Assembly: GCA_029204225.1 (NCBI GenBank)
Contig: CM055097.1
Location: forward strand, 26,505,039 to 26,569,038
DNA length: 64,000 nucleotides
Reading direction: 5' to 3'
Source of the DNA: Diphasiastrum complanatum
Taxonomy: Eukaryota; Streptophyta; Lycopodiopsida; Lycopodiales; Lycopodiaceae
In this document: positions 1 through 12,509 of the stretch, in pieces
Numbering within the stretch: position 1 is the stretch's first letter
Layout: the number at the start of each line of letters is the position of its first letter
The notes under the pieces: model-generated
The model's input: only the letters and a program-made list of their open reading frames with translations
What the model was told of the DNA's origin: nothing
Database searches by the model: none
Program-made: the position numbers and the translations under genes

Positions 1-290
1 TAAACCATTTTTTATGGCTTTTCATGTGATGTGTTGGTCTAGAATCGAGGAACCATTTCTTCGATTGTTCGACATGGTGATGGTTCACCATGAAGGCCTC
101 CTACTCATCAATGTCGTCTTCTTGAATCTTCTGCTTCGTGTTTGATGCATGGGCTTGTTGACCCAACTTCTTCTTCTTATCATTATTGAACTTCAAGGTC
201 TGAAAATCCTGGGTTTCATGGTTCATCTTCTTGCAGTACTTGCAAAAGATTCTCTTCTTGTTCTGAGTAAGTTATTGATTCTGAGGCAAA
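1..290 (-). pseudogene. Ty1/copia gag-protease fragment
   Basis: Read on the minus strand, positions about 251-204 give a retroviral-type zinc knuckle (FCKYCKKMNHETQDF) whose last cysteine has become F. About 150 bases further on comes a protease start, KWFLDSRPTHHMKSH (about 60-6), equivalent to the copia W-x-L-D-S-G-A-T-x-H-M motif with G-A changed to R-P. The order nucleocapsid then protease is the copia order. The piece is cut by the window edge and is certainly not a working protease. It belongs to a copia family different from the one at 7.7 kb. Confidence 0.7.
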
Positions 291-299
291 CATATGGAT

Positions 300-769
300 C
301 TAGATTAGTAGAGAGATAGGGATGGAGAGGGTAGAAATCCAACACTTGCATGTTACCATGTCACACAGTTTAGATCAGAGTTAGAGTTGTATGTGTTTTA
401 TGCATTTGTTATGTCTAAAGCAAAGTAATCATTTAGTATGCTCAGTGACTAGCTATTATGTCTACTAGTTGTCTATCTGGTAAGGGTATAGTCTTATGGT
501 GGTAGTAAGATTTCCTCAAGTTGAGTCTCTGTCGCTCATTTATGTCAACTTTACAGGTCTATGCTTGTAAGTGTCTAATAGGATGTCAGCCTAGCTAGAT
601 GGAGAATGTAAGTCTCATAGTGGCAGTGGGATTTTCTCAATTTGAGCCATATCGCTCATGTGGTCCACTAGTGTTCAAGTTGAATTGGAGACAAGTCAGT
701 TGATCGAGAGTGTGGTAGACTCTCTCTGTGAGCATTGTGTGTGCATAAGCATGACAAGTTGTGTCTTTT
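300..769. other. No gene seen; short direct repeat
   Basis: No coding signal is seen. Two diverged direct copies of a roughly 70-bp unit lie at about 474-545 and 595-666, about 121 bp apart; each contains a purine-rich centre, a TTTYCTCAAxTTGAG core and a TCGCTCATxT end. Confidence 0.4.
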
Positions 770-1420
770 TTGCGATTATGTTGTTCTTAACATTTTTAGA
801 GGTCTTCATGGAAGACTTGTGCATTTACTTAGCCAAACATTATCACTTACATTGCTTGGAGTGAGTAATTAGGACCATTTTCCATTAAATCTGATGAAAA
901 GCCAAATCTGGGTGACCCACAATATTTTCCTAGGCCACATCATTTTGGACTATGGAATAACCACTGATCTCGATAAAATCAATGTTATAATGGAGATGCC
1001 ACTACCCAAGATCAATGAAGACATCTACATTTTTATGGGTCATGCGAACTACCATATTGCTTTGTACTCTTCTTTATGCTTCTAGTAGGCTAACAACCAA
1101 AAATGGATGACTCATGCCTTGGATTCTTTCTTGAAAATAAAAGATGCACTAGTCTCCATGCCAATCCTCAAAGCCTCAATTTGGATGATAGAATTCCATG
1201 TCCACATAGATGCTTCCAAATATGTCATTCAAAGTATTCTAGCCTAACTAGGTCAACATAAAAAACTATCCAATGTGCCTTTCCAACATACAATCTATTC
1301 GGACTGAGATAAATTATATCATAAGAAGCTTTATGAATCTATGAAACTAGATCAGCAGCCCTCCATGCCCTCCAAATGAAAAAATTGAGACAAATGACAA
1401 AGCATGACAAAGTGGTAAAA
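770..1420 (+). pseudogene. Ty3/gypsy reverse transcriptase-RNase H remnant
   Basis: Translation gives FLEVFMEDLCIYL at about 800-840, the decayed [F/Y]-x-D-D catalytic box of gypsy RT (DD now ED). It is followed at 930-970 by FLGHIILDYGITTDLDKI and then EMPLPKINEDIYIFMGHANY, the conserved end of gypsy RT and its connection. RNase H follows after a frame interruption (ALDSFLKIKDALVSMPIL, then EFHVHIDASKYVIQSILA). Several stops and frame changes break the reading. A second gypsy remnant at 35.8 kb carries the same connection and RNase H motifs in better condition. Confidence 0.75.
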
Positions 1421-3486
1421 ACTTGGCTTTATTGTATAATAGCAAGATCACTAAAGACAAACTGAAGTTCACATGTTTTGGACATTATCACATAACAAAC
1501 ATTTGTTATAATGGGACATACAATAAGCAGATTCAAAATGTGCACCATTCCTTGCCTTATTGAACGGTAGTTCACTTGAGGATTACTACCAAATGATCCA
1601 AAATGTTTGAAACTGGCAAGCCCATAAGCTTATCTTTCTTATTTTTGTTTTCTCTTTTTCTTGCTTTTTAGATGCACATTTTTTTATCGTTGTTTCAATT
1701 GTAAACAGTGTCAACTCATCTAGTACATCTATCTTTTTCATGCAAAATATTTAATAGAAACTAATATTGCATCGCATCAGCACAAATCCAAACTAGGGGC
1801 CATATCATAGGTTAGATGCTAAATAGATAATGAGGCCTTGACGGTTCTTATTAGTATGATTATCTCACAATCTATCAATAAAATTGGTCAAAAAGCCACT
1901 TAAACTGCTATAGAATCATCAAAACATGCTCATTTAAATTGCAACCTACTGCAAGAAGAAAATGTTATTACACATTCATACATAAACTTGGTGAACATAC
2001 AATTAGTGCACTTGGTCAACTAGAAAAACCTCAAAATTATTGTGCCTCTAATTCACCAAGTTTACCAAAGTACTTAGAATTAATTAGGCTACCACTGTAC
2101 CTTGAAATTAGAAATCCACTTTTCAAGTTCATCGAGCCCTTGCCGTGATTTTTTTCATACGTGTGTTCATTGTATGAACCATTGGAAGTCTTACATTTTG
2201 TTCCCTACAATTTGACTATAAAGGTGAACACAAAAATTCTAGATTTGTCAAACATTCATCACATGTGTCAGGTGTACATTCACCATCATTATAAATGACT
2301 TCTCTATACGCCAATTGCCTGAATGTCGGTTTATTAAGTTGTTCTCCGAAAGTTGTAACTCTGTTTGGCAAGATTAACCAATTATTTATGTTCCAAAATT
2401 TATTTTGTTCCTCCATCGATTTGAAAGCGTCCTGTCGCCCCCTACCCCCTTCGTCAATCCTCAACAGCCTTGCTCAATATGCCTAGGCATCCATCCAAAA
2501 TAGAGTGAAAAAGAGTACATTGCTTATATTATATGATTCTAGATAAGCAATTTTGCCAATTTAAGAAATTATAGATGATTCCAAGAGTGGTGGGGGGGAG
2601 GGGTATATATAGAGGTGGAATCCCACCATTCTCCACACTAATGCAAGAGAGAAACTATGATGTTTTTTTAAAGAAATCATTTTTGGTTCCAAGTGGTTTT
2701 CAAACCTTTCTTGCACACCTTCCTAAGCTTTGATGGTTTATTATAATGAGTCTCTGTACTGTTTGAAACAATTACTCAAAAGACTCCCATTTTTCAGTTT
2801 ATAAATAAGCTATAAAAAACTTTTAATTTGTAAATTTCGACAAACGACAAAAGAAAGGCCCGCTATAAATCCACCTAGGATTGCTGAATGTCCAAAGCTG
2901 AATATACTGCATGAAAGTGAGGAAGAAAGACAACATAAGCAATCAGGACCCCATCATTTTCAAATGTAATGTCACATCACACAAATTTGATATGAAGTGT
3001 TTATTGAAGGAGAGCGAAGTACCCACCTTGCCAAAATCAAGGATATCCAAGGGTGATGGGCAACATGCAAATCTCTATCGGATGCATGCAGGCTGAAAGA
3101 ATTTGCTCCATTTATTCAACAATCGACCTTTTATAAATTTGGCCTATATGAGATTTAACATTTATTGCTAATTCAGTAAGAGAATACTTATATGCATGAC
3201 GATCATATCAACATGATCCTAAAAGATTTACTTCTATACATGCTTATGTAACTTTGATATCGTGACTTCAACAATTACACTTCTAGCAAAATTCAAGGCA
3301 TAAATTGTACATCTAGTGAACATGATTTTTTTTTCATGTCAAAAGAAAGAAGAGGAAAAAAAATTTCTTAAAGAAGAATATACAAAATATAGATGTCCAA
3401 ACATGTTCTTTGATTTTGTGTTGTTCATACAAGTGGTTGCTTAATATACTTTGAAAAAAAAAATTGTTTCATTAAATTGATCTTAC
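1421..3486. other. No gene recognised
   Basis: AT-rich sequence with only short random open frames. A TATATATAG stretch near 2605-2613 follows a G-rich run, but no coding region follows it, so it is not called a promoter. Confidence 0.4.
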
Positions 3487-4294
3487 TTGCATGAAATCAG
3501 CTTCCATGAAAGATAGATCTCCAACCATGCCTCCTTGCACAAGTGCAGTTGCAATGCCACTAATCCCATTCAATAAACTCAAAGAAATAAATGGTAACAA
3601 TTTTCCGCCACCCCATGATGTTCTCATGTTGATCTGTTATAAAACAGACAATGCTTATCCATGAGCTCTCTATTTATCACTCTATCAATCTTAAAGGAGT
3701 AACTTTCAAAATTTGGTAATAATAAATAATAAACTTTGAACTTTCATATCAAGTGGACTTGTTAGCTTAGTAAATTTTTCACAATCCAAAACATAGCTTA
3801 AATTATACAAACATAGATAAATGAGAAAATTTTGGCATGTGTTCTCTACTAGAGTCTTTTCCTTTCTAGGCTAATATGGCCCCTAAAGTTCTCTCTCTTG
3901 GTTAATAAAGATGAAAGTAGTATAAACATTGGGCCTATGTAGAATTAATAGGAAGCCAAGCCATGGCACTTGGGCTTGAGAGCTTAAACCAAGACCTACT
4001 ATAACTCGTGTTTCCCAGCATTCATGGAAAGATTTTACTATAACACATATTTGTACCAAATTATACTTTGCAATCACAATGCACATCATGAAAAAAAGAA
4101 AAACATGTATTCAATTTAGAGGAACTAGGATGTATACTCACAAATGAAATTGATAGAGCTACAAAGAAGAAGACTGTGTAGCCAAATATGATGCGAATCC
4201 TTGTATTTACTTTGGCTTCATAATAAGTATATACAAATGTTGTGGCAAGAGCAAAAGGTTGGTAGACTAAAGGGAATACTCGAGCTGAGTGATA
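3487..4294 (-). pseudogene. Equilibrative nucleoside transporter (ENT) gene fragment, two exons
   Basis: Two minus-strand exons with good splice sites read in one frame. Exon a is 4294-4142 (51 codons; acceptor TGCAG, donor GTGAGT) and includes VYQPFALATTFVYTYYEAK and NTRIRIIFGYTVFF. Exon b is 3633-3487 (49 codons; acceptor AACAG, donor GTAAGA) and includes GISGIATALVQGGMVGDLSF. The hydrophobic helices, the E-A-K-x-N-T-R loop and the VQGGMxGDLSxM motif are what I know from plant ENT-family transporters, which move nucleosides across membranes. No N-terminal exon was found above 4294 and no following exon below 3487, so this is either a gene fragment or a gene with very distant exons. The two exons contain no stop codon, so decay is not proven. 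Family assignment is by recalled motifs only. Confidence 0.55.
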
Positions 4295-4397
4295 CTGCAC
4301 ATGCCAACAGATAAAGTGTCATTGAGAATGTCATTAAGATAATGAATAAGCTAAGATAGCAGTTTGTCCAACAACATGCATGTTGTGGGATAATTAG

Positions 4398-6029
<1,632 letters not shown>

Positions 6030-7060
6030 TTTATCAATAGCTGCCTGATGGTGTCACCTCTGACTTTTTTCTAGCATGTTGGAATATTGGTGGCCCCTCT
6101 CTACTTCTTGCCACCAATTCTACAACCTCCACGAGTTTTTTTTTTTCCTTTACTCATGGCCTCATTAAACTTGCCCCTAAAACCAAGTCTCCTTCTAAAA
6201 TTTTATATTACCACCCACTCGCTATGCTTAACTCTTCTTACAAGATTATAGTGAAAGCTATTGCTAGAAGGATTGCCCCTTTCCTCCCCTCTCACTTGTC
6301 CAAAAGTCAATCTGGTTTCATTTAAGGAAGATCTCTTTTTTATAACATTTGGAACATATGTCTACCATTGACTCTTTTCTTTGGTTCAACTACTCGGCCC
6401 TCATGCTCAAGATAGCTTTGGATAAAGCTTTTGATTGTATCAACTTGAACTACCTCCTTACCTATTGTTCTTCCTTTGGCAACCTAGACTACATCATCAA
6501 TATCGTCCGCACTCTTTTCTTTCAGCCTCATCTTCCATTATTTTCCAAGGTGTCCTTTCTTCCTCCCTTGTTTCTTGTGGCATCAAGAAAGATCCCTCAT
6601 CTAATGGTACCAATTCCCAATCCTACTTCCTTGAGTTCATTCGCTCTTCATTCATCTTCTCCACTTCCCTCCTCCCTTTGTTCAAGTCCATTTCAATGTA
6701 CTTTCCATGCGGGAGCTTACTTTCTGGATGAGTGATAATTCCATCTCCTCTCTTGAGCCTCTGTGGTTCTCTAAGGCTATTACCCTCAATTCTAAACCAC
6801 TCGCTTTGATCGAATAAAGACTCCGCCAAAGCCTTACCCGAAAAGGATTTGTCATTTGGAACCATATCCTGACTCAAGACTGAACTTGGCCTTTCCTCCC
6901 ACAAAACTAACTACCTCTCCTTCGCCCTCTCTCATGGAGACCTTGCCGACAAATTATTGTTTCTATAAGTTTTTGTTTTATCTTGCCCTCTACTTTGTAA
7001 AATGTCTATAATCTACTGTTAGGTTTTTGAGAGAAACAAAAAAAAGGGTGTGTGACAAAA
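6030..7060 (+). pseudogene. LINE (non-LTR retrotransposon) reverse transcriptase remnant
   Basis: Broken plus-strand frames give, in order, FTHGLIKLAPK (about 6155), MLNSSYKIIVKAIARRIAPF with SQSGFI-GRSLFYNI (about 6220-6350), and LMLKIALDKAFDCIN at 6401-6445, the pattern of plant LINE RT blocks. After further frame changes the sequence ends near 7060 with CTACTGTTAGGTTTTTGAGAG and an A-rich tail. An almost identical end occurs at 15.36-15.41 kb, marking the 3' end of one LINE family. Many stops and frameshifts make it inactive. Confidence 0.75.
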
Positions 7061-7725
7061 GCAACTTTTTTATTCTACAATATTGTGTGCAAATACATTC
7101 ATGCAATAAATCTAAGTTGTGTTTCATGTAGTGAATTGTTGCAATTTTTGTTATCATACATGATGCCTCCAATTTCTGGTCCTAGTAGCCTTTTTCAGCA
7201 CTTGACATAGGCAACTTTGAATGCACTCCTACCTCCAAATTTCTTTTTTTTTATGATCCTATAGGAATTTCAAGAGTAACCATTCAAAAAATGGTAGTGG
7301 AGATCATGGTGATACACTCACTTGTGAAATTATCATAATTTCTAATTATATTCCCTCTTGTTTGACAAGCCATAGCTTGCATTACATTAGTTTTAAATCA
7401 ATGTTTAACTACATCATCAAAACTTTGAGGTGGAGCGTGGAGCGAGGAGCAGATCTGGGGAGATCTAGAGCATACTACTATATCGTAGACTCTTAATTGT
7501 TAGCCTCTTGCTCCTCTCAATCTTAGGAAGTGGCAAAAGTCATTAGATTGAGGATAGATCATAGGTTCATCAAGATTCCATGATTCTATGTGTTGATTTG
7601 CTTGGATAAGTGCTAGAAGAGAATTTGTGAGATAGTTTCAAATCTTGGTGATTTCTTTTGAAAGCATTTGTTGTTGTTCAAAGTAGTGCTTTGTGCATTG
7701 AAACAGGTTGAAAGGTCATTGCTAC
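7061..7725. other. Diverged repeat and leader of copia copy A
   Basis: 7190-7330 resembles two repeat copies at about 58.8 and 59.4 kb (a CACTTGACATAGG-type segment, then a T-run and a CTATAGGAATT-type segment). About 7430-7725 is probably untranslated leader of the copia element whose gag begins at 7726. No 5' LTR matching the 648-bp 3' LTR and no Met-tRNA primer binding site was found here, so the element is truncated at its 5' end. Confidence 0.45.
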
Positions 7726-8283
7726 ATGGCAACCTCAATTGGAGTCATGTTGGAAGCCAATGATAGACTTACCTCAAGTAACTATTCATTATGGAAAGTG
7801 AGGATGGAGTCACTTCTTGAGATGAATGATGTTTTGGATATTGTTGTAGGTTTGGAGGAGAGACCAACAACACAACAAGATCAATTGAGGTATGACAAGA
7901 GGGCCAAGAAGGCTCTACACATGATAAAGATGAATGTTACCAATGAACTTCTTAAGGAAGTTGGTAAGTGCACATCATCTTTGGAAGCTTGGAATTCATT
8001 GAAGAAGCTTTATGAATCCAAGTCTACTTCTAGAATGTTGACTTTAAGAAGGAAAATCTTTTCTTGTTTGCAAAAGAATGAAGAAAGTCCAAGTACTTTT
8101 GTTTTGAGAATGAAAGCATTGAATGATGAGTTAGCTTGCATAGATGAAAGCATTAAGGAAGGAGAGCTTATTCAAGTGATTCTTAATGGCTTGTTGGATG
8201 CTCATGCTAACATTGTTCAAAATATTGCTATTCAAAATACTTTTGCCAAGTTTGATGGATCTTCAAGAGATCTTGATCAATGA
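7726..8283 (+). pseudogene. copia gag (UBN2-type) of copy A
   Basis: I chose the ATG at 7726 because the copia gag start pattern (LEANDRLTSSNYSLWKVRM) follows within 15 codons. The capsid-like region runs to about residue 165, with typical LLKEVGKCTSSLEAWNSL and SKSTSRMLTLRRKIFS segments. The frame ends at 8283 after SSRDLDQ, while the natural continuation (ILINEEYRHQ) is in another frame starting near 8255, so a small indel near 8255 has split gag from the rest. The original product would have been the particle protein. Confidence 0.8.
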
Positions 8284-10189
8284 GGAATATAGGCATCAAG
8301 CAAGAGGTGGATCTACATCGACACTTCAAGAGGATGCTATGTTCACAAAGGGCAAATTCAAGGGCAAAACCAAAAGCGAGTGGTCTAAAGGGCAAGATCA
8401 AGTGGATGCTTCTTCAAGTGGCAAAAAGAAGGATAGATCAAAGCTCAAATACTTCTATTGTGGCATCAAAGGACACTTTGCAAGTGAGTGCTACAAGAAG
8501 AAGAGAGATCAAGGAGACAAGCAAGGTAATCTTACTCTTGATGAGGATGGTTTGGATGTGCAAGATGCAAATGGTGATGCTTTTGTGATGTCTTCATGTA
8601 TGCTTGCTAATGATGGAGATCTAGATCCTTGCTGGATTGATAGTGGAGCAAGTTCACACATAACCTTTCACAAAGAGTACTTCACTTCTTTGTTGGCATA
8701 TGGAGATGACAAGAGGGTGATCTACACAGCCAATGATGGTGAGTGTGCAATCAAAGGGATTGGCACAATTCCTATTTCTCTCTCTACAAATAGGAATGTT
8801 CATTTGGAGGATGTCTTGTTTATTCCATCTATTACCAAGAATTTGCTTAGTGTGAGTCAAATGCTAAGTAAGGGCCTCAAGGTGGAGTTTGATGGAGATG
8901 CTTGTTTGATCAAAAGGAAGGATGTCTTGATTGGAAAAGGTAAAAGGCAAGGGAAGTTGTTCAAACTTGATGCTTGTGTTACTGCTAACCAAGTTGGATG
9001 TGTTGCAAGGGAGCAAATTTCTAATCAAGAGGTTTGGCACAAAAGGATGGGACACCTCAACTTCAAGTCATTGGAGGTAATGGCAAGGAAGAAGGTTGTG
9101 ATTGGTCTTCCAAGTTCCTTAAGTAATGACAAGCATGTTTGCAAGTCTTGTGCTTTGTCTAAGTCACATAGACTACCTTATACTAGATCTATTTCTAGAT
9201 CTACAAAGCCTTTTCAACTTGTACATTCGGATATTCATGGATTTACTACAATTAGCAATAGTGGAGCTAAGATGTATGTAACATTCATTGATGATTTTAG
9301 TAGATTTTGTTGGATCTATCTACTAAAGAGCAAGGATGAAGTGTATGATGTCTTTGTCAAGTTCAAGAATGCAAGGGAGAACCAATTCTCTACAAAGATC
9401 AAGTGCTTGAGAGGTGACAATGGTGGTGAGTACATATCTAACAAGTTCAAGGCCTTTTGTGATGAGCATGGGATCAAGAGGGAGTATACAACATCAAGGA
9501 CCCCACAACAAAATGGAGTGGCTGAAAGGAAGAATAGAACTTTATGTAAAAGTGCTAAAGCGATGAGGTTAAGTGCTAATCTTGACAAACCATTTTGGGA
9601 TCAAGCTTTGTCGTGTGCCAATTTCTTGTGCAATAGGTGGCCGAGTGCTATTTTGGATGGAAGGACACCTTTTGAGATGCTATTCAAGAGGAGGCCGAGT
9701 GTCAACTTTCTAAGAACCTTTGGATGCACATGCTATGTCAACATTACTCTTGATGATAGGACCAAGGAGGATCCATCTTCAAGAAGAGGTATTTTTGTTA
9801 GATATAGTGAGGTGAGTAAAGCCTACAAGGTTTACATTCCTTCTACTAACAAAGTGATTGTTGGTAGAGATGTCATTTTTGATGAGGGAAACATTCCAAA
9901 GGTGTCTTCAAGCATGATTGATGGTAAAGTAGATGGTTCTAACATTCTTGATGTTGATGAGAAGGATCCTACTTTGGATGGTGGTGATGATGGACCTTCA
10001 TCAAGTCAAAAGCCAAGGAGAACATCAAGAGAAAGACAAGTACCTTCAAGGCTCACATATGATCAAAAGGGTAAGCAAGTAGCTTCTAGAAATTATGTTG
10101 CTTTTCTAACCTCTTTGGATGATCCTACAAGTGTAGATCAAGCAAGGAAAGAAGAAGAGTGGATCCAAGCAATGGATCTTGAGTATTGA
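8256..10189 (+). pseudogene. copia nucleocapsid-protease-integrase of copy A
   Basis: A long open frame carries, in order, a zinc knuckle (YFYCGIKGHFASEC, about 8450-8495; the first Cys is Y), protease CWIDSGASSH (about 8632-8660), the integrase zinc-binding region (VWHKRMGHLNF ... HVCKSCALSK, about 9030-9165), and the integrase core with its three acidic positions: HSDIHG (about 9226), RGDNGGEY (about 9412) and PQQNGVAERKNRT (about 9507-9540). The frame stops at TGA just before 10190, after WIQAMDLEY; copy B has CAA there, so the stop is a point mutation. In a normal copia polyprotein RT would start within about ten residues of this point. Confidence 0.88.
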
Positions 10190-11281
10190 TCTCTTATGAA
10201 GAGTGAAACATCTTTTGGAAGATCTTCTTGTGTACATGGAGCTATGCAAGTGGATGGATGTTATCTTACTGTAAAATCAAGTAATGGATCTGGAAAACAA
10301 AATTTTTTCAATGACTTTGATGGTCAAGTTGAAGATCAAGAGGTTGATCTCAAAGCGCTTCAACTAGTCAAAAGGGAAGTTGGCAATTTGGAGCTAGTCA
10401 AGAGCATCAAAGGAGAGGTAATTGGCAAAGATGTTATGGATCTATTTTTGCAGCATATTGAAGACTCAAGTGAGGTCAAAGGAACAGCAAGGAAGTGCTG
10501 GTTCAAGTTTACTTTACTTGTTCTATCTCATGTTTGAGCAATTTCATGTGGATGTGTGCAAATTGTCAAGATATGGTAAAACTATCTACATTGGTGAGCA
10601 TTGTTTTGATGTTGGATTTGTACTAGAATTCTTGGCTGATTTTGCTGATGGAAATGAAGCTATTGGAGGTTTATTATGTCACTCATCCATGGCTAAGTTC
10701 TCAAGTGTTGAGCTACTTGGTGCCAATACTTGGAAATTGTCAATTTTTGGTGAATTCATGGTCATTTTCTTGTGTCAAGTAGATCTTGAAGATGGACTAG
10801 TGCAAACTACTTGGTTTATGGAGTCATGTGGTGCTGGATTTGCATCTTTAATGTACTCACCTACTCATGTATTTCCAAGGTTTGATGGTTTCTTGTGGCA
10901 AGATGAAGATGGAGGCTCATTCATGGAGTATCATGGTGGATACAAGGCAACAAAGGACAAAGGAGGAGGAGACATGCAAGCAAAAGTTGATCAGTCACAT
11001 TTATTGTTTGTTTGTTGTATTTTTCCAGAGAGTTCAGAGTTGGAAGCATGGTGGAATCATTTCATTTACATTCTATTTGATTCTTCATGTTCTACTCACA
11101 TTTTTACATGTAAAATTGATGTAAGAAATAGTGAAGCATCCCAAGTGGACACTATTCTCTATATCAATTATGGTTGTTTCTATTTTGAGCATTACATGAT
11201 CATTGAAAGGAGATCTATTCTTAGGAAGAAGGTCATTCTTATGATGGATCAAAGTTCTATCGGCAAAAATTATGCTAGGAG
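10190..11281 (+). other. Unknown segment in place of copia RT (copy A)
   Basis: Between the integrase tail (ALMKSET) and the post-RT motif HWKLGKRVLRY there is no RT block: no KARLV, no D-V-K-T-A-F, and no Y-V-D-D. Instead there are coding-like frames. The first (10196-10537) includes SSNGSGKQ and FDGQVEDQEVDLKAL, then GNLELVKSIKGEVIGKDVMD. The second (about 10530-11309) includes LSRYGKTIYIGEHCFDVGF, FADGNEAIGG and SFMEYHGGYKATKDKGGGD. I do not recognise the protein. The same segment occurs in copy B (about 34616-35345) and copy C (about 23986-24785), in the same orientation and before an LTR of the same family. It may be a captured host gene piece or a non-autonomous element's own gene. Confidence 0.75.
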
Positions 11282-11866
11282 CATTGGAAGCTGGGAAAGC
11301 GAGTTTTGAGGTACATCATTGGAACTCAAGATTTTGGCATATTGTATGAGAAATCATCACCTAATCTTTTTGGATTTTCAGATTCGGACTATGTTGGAGA
11401 TGTAATGGATAGGAAATCCATTAGTTCTTATTGTATTTTCATAGGTGATGGAGCTATATCATGGATGTCAAAGAAACAAGCCACTATCTCATTGTCATCT
11501 AGTGAGGCCAAGTACAAAGCTCTTACACATTGCACAAAGGAGATGGTATGGATCAAAAGGATGATCAAGGATCTTCACTTGCTGGATTTTTCAGAGGGCC
11601 CAATCATCTTTTGTGACAATCAATCAGCCCAAAGAATGGCATCCAATCCTATCTTTCATGCTAGGAGCAAGCATATTGAGATACAATATCATTTTGTGAG
11701 GGAGCGAATCATTGCAAAGGAGGTGGAGCTTCAACATGTGTCTTCAAGGGAATGTGTAGCTGATATCTTCACCAAAGCATTGGGAAAAGACTTGTTCATG
11801 AAGCATAGGACTTCACTTGGAGTATTATCAAAGTCTATGCTAAAACTAGTTGAAGAGGGAGTGTGA
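11282..11866 (+). pseudogene. copia RNase H of copy A
   Basis: The frame begins at HWKLGKRVLRYIIGTQDFGI, the usual connection just after copia RT, and runs through FSDSDYVGD (first catalytic Asp), SWMSKKQATISLSSSEAKYK (catalytic Glu), FCDNQSAQRMASNPIFHARS and KHIEIQYHFVRE (Asp and His region). It ends KALGKDLFMKHRTSLGV with the stop overlapping the first bases of the LTR. The domain looks complete, but it is orphaned because the RT upstream is missing. Confidence 0.9.
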
Positions 11867-12509
11867 AAGATTCAACTAGTTTCATCACATTTTGCAATAT
11901 TTCCATATTTGGCATATTGAGGCCAAAACTTGTTTTAGACTTAGAGGTTGACTTTTCAAAGTTCATTAGTCTAAATTTCATTTGAATAAACACTTCTTGA
12001 AAGTGTGGGAAAGATCAAATGCGAGTGTGAGTAGATTCAATTTGAATAAGTTGGGTACATTGAATCTAGACCCAAAATTGGTAGGTTAGCATTTTGGTGG
12101 GAAAGCCAAGTGGCCAAATAGGGTTTGGACCTGCTATAAAAGGATGTAACTCAGGGAGAGAGTTATCTTCTCTCTTCTCTATCTCATTCATGCTTATACA
12201 TGGTTCTCTTGGGTCCTACTATCCATTGGTGCACTATCTTGGTGATTGCTTGCAATTCTATGTGTAGAATGATCTATATTTGCTATTTTTGGATCCACAC
12301 GTGTGAAATACAGTAGCTTTCTAGTTTTGTACGGACAGCAATAGTACATAATCATTTCATTCAAGTTTGATCAAGTTCTATTAGTATTTGCATCTCAAAT
12401 TGTGTGTAGATGCTGATTTTTCTACATTGGTGAAATTGGTAGTGTATTTCTCTTTCTAACCAAAGATCATTCAAGTAGATTGGATCTTAAGGATCTGAAA
12501 TCTTTCACA
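11852..12509 (+). repeat. Polypurine tract and 648-bp 3' LTR of copy A
   Basis: The purine run GAAGAGGGAG (11852-11861) directly precedes TGTGAAAGATTC at 11862. The LTR closes with GAAATCTTTCACA at 12509, the inverted copy of its start. The same LTR is present, partly, at 22592-23133, 25151-25276 and 35530-35795. No 5' partner is seen, so a target duplication cannot be checked; the 5 bases after the LTR are ATTGA. Confidence 0.9.
12135..12142 (+). promoter_or_regulatory. TATA box of the copy A LTR
   Basis: TATAAAAG lies about 275 bases into the LTR and is identical in copy C (22765-22772). Its position at the U3/R border is as expected for an LTR promoter. In copy B the whole segment around it is deleted. 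Confidence 0.65.

Larger units (their letters stand above)
7726..12509 (+). mobile_element. Ty1/copia element copy A, reverse transcriptase replaced
   Basis: The order is gag, protease, integrase, a foreign segment where RT should be, RNase H, polypurine tract and 3' LTR. The integrase and RNase H belong clearly to copia. The 3' LTR (11862-12509) starts TGTGAAAGAT and ends ATCTTTCACA, a perfect terminal inverted repeat. The 5' LTR is missing. It shares its LTR and RT-replacing segment with copy C (22.6-25.3 kb) and copy B (33.6-35.8 kb). Without RT it could move only with an enzyme supplied by another element. Confidence 0.85.

Noticed and set aside
2605-2613. TATA box promoter at 2.6 kb
   Set aside because: TATATATAG is common in AT-rich DNA and no gene or element start follows.
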